Shown here: one piece after another, positions 56,466 through 64,000 of the stretch | Layout of the letters: each line of letters starts with the position of its first letter | Numbering within the stretch: the stretch's first letter is position 1 | Source: Chrysopilus asiliformis | Lineage: Eukaryota; Arthropoda; Insecta; Diptera; Rhagionidae | Assembly (NCBI GenBank): GCA_964034945.1 | Contig: OZ035962.1 | Span: forward strand, 95,976,284-96,040,283 | Reading direction: 5' to 3' | Length of the DNA stretch: 64,000 bases | Notes under the pieces: model-generated | Told to the model about the DNA's origin: nothing | The model's database searches: none | What the model saw: only the letters and a program-made list of their open reading frames with translations | Made by a program: the position numbers and the translations under genes

Positions 56466-57230
56466 CAATTGAGATTCCAATATATGCCAAATTTTCGTGC
56501 CCGTTCCAATTCGCTAAGAGGTATTTTTGAAACTCGATACTCGATATTTTGGTGCCACTGAGACTCTGAATTTGAAACATAACTTACCCTCCATATGTTT
56601 GGCCTGATTAAGTTAATTTTGGCTCTGATTTGTTTGCATTCTGCGTATCTTTCAACAATAAGTGTTCTAATAATTTTAATATTTACACAATTGTGTTCAT
56701 TCAGTGCAAACAAGATAAACTACGCGGTAGAAAGAGAACGAGTTAAACAAAATTGTTATCAGTTAATAAGATAAGCTATAAATGTTTGCTGTTAAAAGGT
56801 AAACGGACTGAATTTGATATGAAAATGAAATATTCATTTTCCAGTATACGTCATTCTTATCAAATAAAACCAATTAGAAAGTTTAAAGTTTAGATAAATT
56901 ACGCTTGCTTTTAAAAAAATATCGAATTTCTTCAATGGCACAATTCTTATCACACAGGAAACTGAATTAAAATTTTAATCATTCTCAAATCCAAAATAAA
57001 CTCTTACCTTCCTCTCGAGTTAATTGATTAATCTGAAAGAAAATAAGAAAATTTAGATAACGAGTAGTGACTAGAGACCGGATTATATGCAAATGCATTT
57101 TGCAACATTTTTTTAGATTTCTAGGCATATTCCAATTATATTAGATGTTTTGTTTCCTAATCATTACTACGATTTGATTATGAGAGAAGTATACAAGATA
57201 CCCGCAAAAAAGGCTCAAAAAAGAGATATA
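56466..57230. other. Unassigned AT-rich DNA
   Basis: A minus-strand frame of 88 codons (56447-56713) has no motif. No gene was recognised. Confidence 0.35.
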
Positions 57231-58603
57231 GTTACTTTTCTATAGTTACCCAAATAGCATCGAAAAGTACGGGAACATGAGATTTGTTCTTTGCGGCTTT
57301 AAAATGCAGCAATTTACGCAATCGGGGCTAAAAATTTACACCTATAATTCACATCCGCGTAAAAGAAGCGAAAGAAGTGACGAGCGCGTCGCAGCGATTA
57401 ATAATGCGTCTGCAAAGCCACAATTGCTTTAGTGGGGAAATTGGTGACCCACGGTTCATCTTTGGGGCAACATTCGCTTCATGAAAACTCCTGCAGCGAT
57501 AGAGCAGCATTTGATGGTTTTCGGGTCGAAATAGTCTGCCACTAAAGTTTCATTAAAGCTCCCCGTCTGAGAAACACCAAAAAAAAATTGATGCCTTCAG
57601 CCGCCATATTTCTCACTGACATTTGATGGAAACGATTTCGTTTCGAGAATTAAATTTCTTATTTCAGGCGAATGACTGAAGGATATTGCATAAAAATTGG
57701 ATAGCATACATTTTTGAAACAGCATAATTTTATTGGCATCAAAATTTCATTGCAAAAGAAAAAAAAAATTTACCGATAAAATAAAATTAAAGAAATTTTT
57801 GATTAAAAACAAAATAATTCGATGGCCCATTAAAATCTGTTTAAATTTCAGATCCAATATTGTCGAAAATTTTTAATGGCAATTAAAATCACGACATGCA
57901 ACCGGAAGAAAAGTCCATTATAAAATAACACTCCACAAAAGTTTCCATTAATTTGTCGCCATTAGATTTTTCTCGTTCGTCTTCTGCTTACGTTTTTATT
58001 TGTTCATCTCTGTTTACTAGCAAGCATTTGAGGGAGAAAGAAAACCCGCTCGATGATTTGAGTAATTGTGTGATATAATGCCGTCAGATGACGCTCGCGC
58101 ATGAGGCAACTAATTACGTCCCTGTCGTTATAATTGCGGCGCCGCAAACCGCTGAAAAGTGTTCCCCACTATGGGTCTCGTTGCGCGTCTCGTTGGCACA
58201 ACTAGATACGTATTTGCGACATAAATTGCTTATCGCCGCGACTTGCATGGTGACGAAATATGGGGATAAACACCATAATTGCTGCTTAAAATGCTATTTG
58301 GGTACGTTTCTCGTAAATAGCTACATAGGCTCAGTTCATGGACGGGCAAAATCGGACCATTTCTTCCCCCTTCCCCCATACAAACGAAACAGTTTTTTGC
58401 AATTTTATTGAAAACGGTGAGTCATATGAAAAATTTATAAAGGTAAAATATAGGATTTTACATAACTCATCCATACACCAAAATCCAATCGGACCACTCC
58501 TTCCTGTCTCTCCCATACACAAGGATTTTTTCGAAATAAAGATTTTGTCTGTCCTCATATAGAGTATTGGACTATCGGCTCCTGGCAATTGTAGCTTTTC
58601 TTA
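57231..58603 (-). repeat. Family A repeat, reversed, split by a TIR element
   Basis: The left scrap TTTTCTATAGTTA (57235-57248) and the right part from 58305 (CGTTTCTCGTAAATAGCTAC, GACGGGCAAAATCGGACCAT, TCATCCATACACCAAAATCC, GTCTGTCCTCATATAGAGTA, CAATTGTAGCTTTTCTTATG) form a reversed family A copy interrupted by 57249-58302. It stops where the probable BEL/Pao LTR begins. Confidence 0.8.
57249..58302. mobile_element. 1.05-kb TIR element (CCCAAATAGCAT ends), copy 2
   Basis: The 1054-bp unit has the same ends as copy 1 and is nearly identical along its length. It is flanked by TA on both sides (57247-57248, 58303-58304). The surrounding family A sequence (TATAGTTACGTTTCTCG in other copies) shows the empty site had one TA, confirming a 2-bp duplication. 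The 107-codon frame that starts inside it runs across the right boundary into family A and is not a gene. Confidence 0.9.
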
Positions 58604-58879
58604 TGTCTTTGCACAGTTTTATGAAGAGAACCAATTTGACAGATTCACTTCCAAATTTTTAGTATATCTTTAGAATAGAAAAGCTGTCAGCAGCGCCATG
58701 CGGGCAACGGGCGAATTAGAGATGGCCGATATAAATTTAGAGCAAAATATTGTCTTCTGACATCACTGAAGTAGTTTTTGAGTTTCCATTATTGTAAGCC
58801 GGCAAGACGCGTACTTGAATTTTAAATAAATCGTTGTAAAGCCGCCGAACTGTTTTTCTTTTCCCTTTTGTGTTTTACA
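58604..58879 (+). repeat. Probable 5' LTR of the BEL/Pao element
   Basis: The interval begins TGTCTTTGCACAG, where family A similarity stops, and ends GTGTTTTACA two bases before the primer-binding site, giving the usual TG...CA boundaries. AATAAA occurs inside at about 58824. The right boundary is well placed by the primer site; the left one is inferred. The 3' LTR lies outside the window, so identity of the two LTRs could not be checked. Confidence 0.55.
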
Positions 58880-58881
58880 AG

Positions 58882-58899
58882 TGGTCCTTCGAGCCGGAT
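58882..58899 (+). promoter_or_regulatory. Primer-binding site complementary to tRNA-Tyr
   Basis: TGGTCCTTCGAGCCGGAT is the complement of the 3' end of animal tRNA-Tyr (acceptor strand ...TCGAAGGA plus CCA). It lies 2 bp after the LTR end and 46 bp before the Gag-Pol ATG, where reverse transcription of an LTR retrotransposon would start. Confidence 0.8.
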
Positions 58900-58945
58900 C
58901 AAGTCGGTCCGGTGGAAATAAAGTTCACAAATATAGACAAGCAAC

Positions 58946-61900
58946 ATGATTTGGCCTGTCGAAGTGAAAGAAAAACTAAAGGCAGCAGACTTAAAAGTTT
59001 GCCAAGCATTGCATTTTGTTTTATATAAAAAAGATGGTAAACCAAATCAAATCCGGAAAAACATAAATAAGTTTCAAGGGTACCGGTTCTCAGAACAAGA
59101 ATTAAAACAGCGCGAATCGTGTATAAGTGATTTCATATGCACCGCAAATTTACGAGATATCTGTGGAATTTTCGGAATACAAGTCGAAGGCAAAAGTGTT
59201 ACAGGAGAATTGGCAAAAATAATTGTGAACTACGTGAATGGTTTAAAGCCAGAAGTGGGCAATGAAGCCAATATGGACACAAATTCGGCTGAGTCACTGA
59301 AATCCCAAAAAACAGTAAGTGCGGCGCTGTTGGGACCAAGAAAAACGTGCGCGAACATGTTCGAACAAGAAATTCTCGAGCTCGAATCGAAATTTCTGGA
59401 AAAAGAAGAAACTGTTCTCGAATTAGAAAACAAATTGAGCACATCCGCGGGTGAAGCCGGTGAAGAGATTCAAAGAGAATTGAAATTTAAGAAGAAGCTT
59501 CTTAATAATTGTGAAAAAATGATTGAAAACAAGAAAAAGCAGTTACAATCATTTTTAGAAAGAGAATCCGAAGTTGTTAGTGGCGCGGACAGTGATGAGG
59601 ATTTTGAGACAGCGTCGGCAGTTTCGGACGAACCCATAAACAAGGGTAGTGAAATCGCAACGCTGAAGCGATCAGTTGACTCTATGCTCGCGAGGCAGAC
59701 TCTCGGAAACAGTTTAGGTGAATTTGACGGCTCTTCCTGCTTGAGATGGTCCGTGTTTTTAGCACAATATAAAGTATCGAGCGAAATGTGCGCGTTTTCA
59801 CCGCAAGAAAACGTTTTGCGACTAAATAGAGCTTTAAGGGGTAACGCCAAGAAAGCAGTAGAAATGGTTCTCTTGACTGCAACCGATCCGACGGAAATCT
59901 TGGACATCTTGGAGAAGAAATATGGACGTCCAGAATACATCCTGCAGGAACTTTTGTCTCGAGCAAGAGATGTACACTGTGTGACCAATTCAGAAACCTT
60001 TTTGGAGTTCTCTAGCGTGGTGAGAAACATAGCTGCCGCTGTAGAGGGAAGTATTTGTATTGATTTTCTTGACACCAAGCAAATCTCGTATATTCTTATA
60101 GAAAAGTTGCCACAACATTTGGTGATCCAGTGGGGAAATTATCTGGTGGATAAAAATATAGCTGAGAAAAGGGAATCGCTACGGGACCTGGCTAACTGGT
60201 CGCAGCAGATGGCCGATGTCATATCTCGAACGGCATCTTTAAACTTTTGGCCGTCAAAACATCCAGACGCGCAGGGATCGGTCGACAAAAGAACCGCCAA
60301 ACAGCAAGAACGACAAGGAGCGCAATGTAAAATATGCCAGAGGGAAAGCCATTCTGCCGAGCATTGTGAGGTCTTCAAGGACTCGTCAGTGAAAAGGCGA
60401 TGGAAATTGGTGGAACAACATAAGCTCTGTTTTTGCTGCCTCAACAGTCATCAGGGTTTCTGTAAGAAAAGGCAGAATTGCGGAATAAACGATTGTCAGA
60501 GGAAACATCACAAAATGTTGCATAAGCAAGCTGAAGCTACACCATCTGCCGTGCAAAATAGTTCAGAAACGACAGCAACAATCACGGATGAATCAGGCAA
60601 AGGTATTTTGAAAATACTAGCTGTAAAATTAAGAGGCCCCAAAGGTACAATGGAAATAGTGGCATTCCTGGATGAAGGAAGCACGACAACACTTCTCGAC
60701 AAGAGCATCGCAGACAGAATTGGTATTGAGGGTCCTCTTGACCCGCTTTGCTTCAGATGGACTGGTGATGTCTTCAGGCATGAGGAACAGTCGATGAGAG
60801 TTGAAGCCGATATAGCGAGTTGCGAACAGGGCTCAAGATTTTACAAGATGAAAAACATTCGCACTGTAAATGGATTGGATTTGCCAAGGCAAGAGATTGA
60901 TTATGCTCGCTTGGTTGAACAGTTTCCGTATTTGGCTCATGCCGATGTTTCCAAACTGAAAGATAAAACGCCAGTGTTGTTGGTGGGTCAAAATAACGCC
61001 GACCTTATTGTCTCACGACAAATTATACAGCTGAACCCGAATGCGCCAATGTTGTCCAAATCCAAACTCGGGTGGACTATGCACGGCACTATGCGCCCCA
61101 TTAAGAACGTGCCTGCTGAAATGGTGTTTTCGTGCTGCGAAGATGAATTGGACCTACACAATATAGTCAAACAGTATTTTTCTGTTGAAAACATAGGAGT
61201 TTCTGCGGGAAAAGAAGACCGCAAAAAATCATTGGAGGAGTTGAGAGCCATTAATATAGCAAATTCAACAATTCATAAGGCGGAAGAAGGATACACTATA
61301 CGCTTACCATGGAAAAGTGACACAGTGGAACTTCCAGATAGCAAACCAATGGCTATCCAACGTTTAAAGTGTCTCGAGAGGAAGCTTCTCAAAGATGAGA
61401 ATCTAGCACAAGAATACTCAAATGGAATAGAGATGTTGCTTCACAAGGAGTATGCGGTATCGGTGAGTACACAACATTTAAATAATAAAAGAGTTTGGTA
61501 CCTACCGCATTTTCCTGTAATCAATCCAAACAAACCTGGAAAGATCCGAATTGTTTTCGACGCAGCAGCTAAGGTGGGAGGAGTGTCATTGAATGACAAT
61601 TTGTGCACCGGACCAGATATTTTGAGTAGCCTGAACGGAATTTTGATGAGGTTTCGGCAGCATCCTATAGCCTTTGCTGGAGACATCAAGGAAATGTTCA
61701 ACCGTGTAAACATAAGTGAGGAAGACAGCTATGCCCAGTGTTTCCTGTGGCGTGACTTGGACGTGAGCGCGGAGCCAAAGATTTTTAGAATGAGGGCTAT
61801 GATATTTGGGTCGACGTCATCACCGTTTTTGGCGCAATACGTTAAAAACTACAATGCATCACTATACGAGGATAGATATTCGGCAGCTGTGAAAGCAATT

Positions 61901-64000
61901 CTAAATAATTTCTATGTCGACGACTATTTGGACGGTGCATCGACTGTAAGAGAAGCTGCTGAAAAAATAAATCAGGTAATTTTAATAAACAAAAATGCGG
62001 GATTTGAGCTTAGAAACTTTGCTTCAAATACGCCGGCTGTATTGGACGATGTACCTGCGGAACTCATAGCAGAGACTTTCGATCGAAAGCTTATGCCTGA
62101 TCATCGAATACTGGGAATCCGATGGAATGCGGAGCGTGATGAGATATCTTTCAATTTGGAGTGTCATAAGGTCGACAAAAATGTTTTAAACGGCGAAAAG
62201 ATACCTACCAAAAGAACTGTTTTGAAGGCCGCGATGTCCATATATGATCCAATCGGTTGGATTTCCCCGGTATCAATTAAAATACGAATTCTACTTCAGG
62301 AAATTTGGAGATCGGGTATCGGTTGGGACGATTTCATTTCTGCAGACATGTTTACGGAGTGGAAATTATGGATAAAAGAACTACATAATGCCAAGAACAT
62401 CTCAATGCCCAGATATTATTTGAACAACGTGACAGAACCCTTTAAGCTGGAGTTACATGTATTCTGTGATGCAAGCGAAAAAGCGTATGCAACAGCGGTG
62501 TACATTAGAATCGTTTCATCTCAAGGAATTAAAGTTGTGCTTGTCGCTGCTAAAGCTCGGGTGGCCCCTATGAAAGCCTTAACAATTCCCAAATTGGAGT
62601 TAATGGCCGCTCTAATCGGTGCCCGACTCACGCAAAGCGTCCAGGAAAGCATAGACTTTCAATTTGCATTGCGAAGGTTTTGGTCAGATTCAACAACGGT
62701 TCTTCAATGGTTAAAATCAGAGAAAAAACTGCCAATATTTGTAGCACAACGAGTCGGGGAAATATTGGATTTGACAGATGTATCTGAATGGAACTGGATA
62801 CCATCAGAAATGAACGTAGCCGATGATTCCACTCGTAATGGGAAAATACACGATTTTAATGAAAGTCATCGATGGTTCAAAGGTCCAGAGTTTCTGAGAA
62901 ATATCGACATTAAAGGCTTTCCAGAACCGAACCAAAGTATTGAGGCGGGAATGTCGCCTGAAATCGCAATGGTAGGCATTGAAATTTGTCATTTCGCGCC
63001 TCAAATAAAGTGGAATTTTACGTGGAAAAAGCTGCTACGTATTACGGCCTATATCAAGCGATATTCGGACAACTGCCGTTATGGAAAAACACAGGGAAGG
63101 AAAACCGGGCCAATAGATGTCAAAGAAATGAGTTGGGCCGAGGAGTTTTGGTGGAGGCGTGTTCAAGAGGAATGCTTTTTGATCGACATTACAAATGTAA
63201 AACAAGGAAGAACGAACAATGGAAGACTTCGAAATCTTACACTGGTCGAAGATGATCGCGGAATTTTGCGAGTATCTTCAAGAGTTCAAATAACGGACAA
63301 TTTGCAAACGATTACTCCTGATCCTGTAATATTAGACGGAAAGCACAAATACACGTACTTAATGATAAAGTATTATCATGAACAATTTGGACATCAAGGA
63401 GTGAACACCATTATTAATGAACTCCAACAGAAATTTTTGATACCCAAAATCCGATCGGCGGTTAAAAGAGTTTTCGCTGAATGTTATCATTGCAAGAAAA
63501 GGACAACAAAATCTGCGCAACCAATTATGGGAATGCTTCCGGCGGAGCGACTGCTGATGGGAGAACGTCCGTTTTCGGCGACTGGACTTGACTATTTTGG
63601 TCCATTTTTGGTTAAGCGAGGCCGATCTTTGGAGAAGAGATATGGAGTAATGTTCACCTGCCTAACAACCCGTGCGATACATGTCGAGATTGCACACTCA
63701 CTTTCTACCGATTCGTGTATTATGGCACTCAGGAGAATGATGGCTAGAAGAGGCAATATTAAAATAATATGGTCCGACAATGGTACCAACTTCAGGGGGG
63801 CGAACCAGGAACTGTTGAGGGCAATTGATGAGCTGGATTCAGACTCTATGAAGGATAGACTTGCTACCAAGGGCATCGAATGGCGATTTAATCCACCGGC
63901 AGCCCCACACATGGGGGGGTGCTGGGAGCGAATGATTGGATGTTTTAAGCGGGCTCTTGAGGGCATCATGAAGGAACGTCACACTACGGATGAGATATTG
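58946..64000 (+). CDS. BEL/Pao retrotransposon Gag-Pol polyprotein (continues past window edge)
   Basis: One frame is open for 1685 codons from ATG 58946 to the edge. Gag: N-terminal helical/coiled region, acidic linker, then a CX2CX4HX4C zinc knuckle from about residue 461 (CKICQRESHSAEHC) and a second Cys-rich motif (CFCCLNSHQGFC). Protease: FLDEGSTTTLL with the catalytic Asp at about 576. Reverse transcriptase: WYLPHFPVINPNKPGKIRIV, AGDIKEMF (Asp about 913) and YVDD (about 991-993). RNase H: FCDAS (about 1175) and later FWSDSTTVL. Integrase: HX4HX29CX2C finger (about 1478-1516) and a complete D,D,E set: LDYFG (about 1549), WSDNGTNF (about 1611) and CWERMIG (about 1661). The 'conventional single-frame Gag-Pol', the YVDD box and the tRNA-Tyr primer site place it in BEL/Pao. 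No stop or frameshift is visible, so it may be recently active. The C-terminus and 3' LTR are outside the window. Confidence 0.95.
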   Translation, partial: MIWPVEVKEKLKAADLKVCQALHFVLYKKDGKPNQIRKNINKFQGYRFSEQELKQRESCISDFICTANLRDICGIFGIQVEGKSVTGELAKIIVNYVNGLKPEVGNEANMDTNSAESLKSQKTVSAALLGPRKTCANMFEQEILELESKFLEKEETVLELENKLSTSAGEAGEEIQRELKFKKKLLNNCEKMIENKKKQLQSFLERESEVVSGADSDEDFETASAVSDEPINKGSEIATLKRSVDSMLARQTLGNSLGEFDGSSCLRWSVFLAQYKVSSEMCAFSPQENVLRLNRALRGNAKKAVEMVLLTATDPTEILDILEKKYGRPEYILQELLSRARDVHCVTNSETFLEFSSVVRNIAAAVEGSICIDFLDTKQISYILIEKLPQHLVIQWGNYLVDKNIAEKRESLRDLANWSQQMADVISRTASLNFWPSKHPDAQGSVDKRTAKQQERQGAQCKICQRESHSAEHCEVFKDSSVKRRWKLVEQHKLCFCCLNSHQGFCKKRQNCGINDCQRKHHKMLHKQAEATPSAVQNSSETTATITDESGKGILKILAVKLRGPKGTMEIVAFLDEGSTTTLLDKSIADRIGIEGPLDPLCFRWTGDVFRHEEQSMRVEADIASCEQGSRFYKMKNIRTVNGLDLPRQEIDYARLVEQFPYLAHADVSKLKDKTPVLLVGQNNADLIVSRQIIQLNPNAPMLSKSKLGWTMHGTMRPIKNVPAEMVFSCCEDELDLHNIVKQYFSVENIGVSAGKEDRKKSLEELRAINIANSTIHKAEEGYTIRLPWKSDTVELPDSKPMAIQRLKCLERKLLKDENLAQEYSNGIEMLLHKEYAVSVSTQHLNNKRVWYLPHFPVINPNKPGKIRIVFDAAAKVGGVSLNDNLCTGPDILSSLNGILMRFRQHPIAFAGDIKEMFNRVNISEEDSYAQCFLWRDLDVSAEPKIFRMRAMIFGSTSSPFLAQYVKNYNASLYEDRYSAAVKAILNNFYVDDYLDGASTVREAAEKINQVILINKNAGFELRNFASNTPAVLDDVPAELIAETFDRKLMPDHRILGIRWNAERDEISFNLECHKVDKNVLNGEKIPTKRTVLKAAMSIYDPIGWISPVSIKIRILLQEIWRSGIGWDDFISADMFTEWKLWIKELHNAKNISMPRYYLNNVTEPFKLELHVFCDASEKAYATAVYIRIVSSQGIKVVLVAAKARVAPMKALTIPKLELMAALIGARLTQSVQESIDFQFALRRFWSDSTTVLQWLKSEKKLPIFVAQRVGEILDLTDVSEWNWIPSEMNVADDSTRNGKIHDFNESHRWFKGPEFLRNIDIKGFPEPNQSIEAGMSPEIAMVGIEICHFAPQIKWNFTWKKLLRITAYIKRYSDNCRYGKTQGRKTGPIDVKEMSWAEEFWWRRVQEECFLIDITNVKQGRTNNGRLRNLTLVEDDRGILRVSSRVQITDNLQTITPDPVILDGKHKYTYLMIKYYHEQFGHQGVNTIINELQQKFLIPKIRSAVKRVFAECYHCKKRTTKSAQPIMGMLPAERLLMGERPFSATGLDYFGPFLVKRGRSLEKRYGVMFTCLTTRAIHVEIAHSLSTDSCIMALRRMMARRGNIKIIWSDNGTNFRGANQELLRAIDELDSDSMKDRLATKGIEWRFNPPAAPHMGGCWERMIGCFKRALEGIMKERHTTDEIL

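Noticed and set aside
59199..63969. Minus-strand open frames of 66-202 codons
   Set aside because: They are antisense to the BEL/Pao Gag-Pol frame.

Overview
This window looks like a gene-poor, repeat-rich stretch of an arthropod nuclear genome, most likely an insect and possibly a lower (nematoceran) fly. The grounds are: visibly AT-rich intergenic DNA with long A/T runs; mariner and Tc1-like relics; an intact BEL/Pao retrotransposon whose primer site fits metazoan tRNA-Tyr; many short terminal-inverted-repeat (TIR) elements; and one secreted low-complexity protein gene with a TATA box, a likely 5'UTR intron and a poly(A) signal. There are no bacterial operons, Shine-Dalgarno sites or CRISPR arrays. 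The species assignment is inference.

Only two large protein-coding units can be supported. The first (28531-30057, +) is the one probable host gene: a signal peptide, about 90 tandem ADKP/EDKP tetrapeptides, a Thr/Ala/Pro linker and a strongly basic KKPT-type tail, as in salivary glue, silk or mucin-like secreted proteins. About 0.9 kb downstream on the same strand lies a wrecked probable paralogue (30960-31682): a basic Lys-Pro tail cut at its 5' end by a repeat, then interrupted by a TIR element and by a perfect 41-bp-arm hairpin. The second (58946 to the right edge, +) is a BEL/Pao Gag-Pol polyprotein, open for 1685 codons with protease, reverse transcriptase, RNase H and integrase signatures all present. 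Its probable 5' LTR and tRNA-Tyr primer-binding site lie just upstream.

Most of the rest is a mosaic of dispersed repeats. I sorted them by eye into families. Family A (about 11 copies, ACTCTATATGAGGA-type ends) and family B (ACCCGTATGGTGA-type ends) share one layout and a GACGGACGGACATGC core. Family C carries 'AAAATGGCGG' and 'TTTACCGTTATTGAGATA' motifs and, in two mirror-image copies, GTCTGTCG arrays of about 0.3 kb. Family D has GGATAAC-rich tandem sub-units. Family E has two copies starting ACTAGCTTGCATACCCG. On top of these sit TIR elements: a 1.05-kb element with 12-bp TIRs (two near-identical copies, each inside a family A repeat, giving reconstructable empty sites with 2-bp duplications); a CACTCAG-ended element (two copies); a cluster of four palindromic units in alternating orientation (21364-23164); a pogo-like element; a CAGGGTATTC element with an 8-bp duplication; an element-within-element nest (35021-36151); an internally deleted Tc1/mariner-like element; and a mariner relic.

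Roughly half of the window outside these blocks holds no gene I can recognise. Exons of an intron-rich host gene could be hidden there, and two very weak candidates are noted (core promoter near 14202, short exon near 51984). All family assignments come from reading the sequence; no database search was possible.
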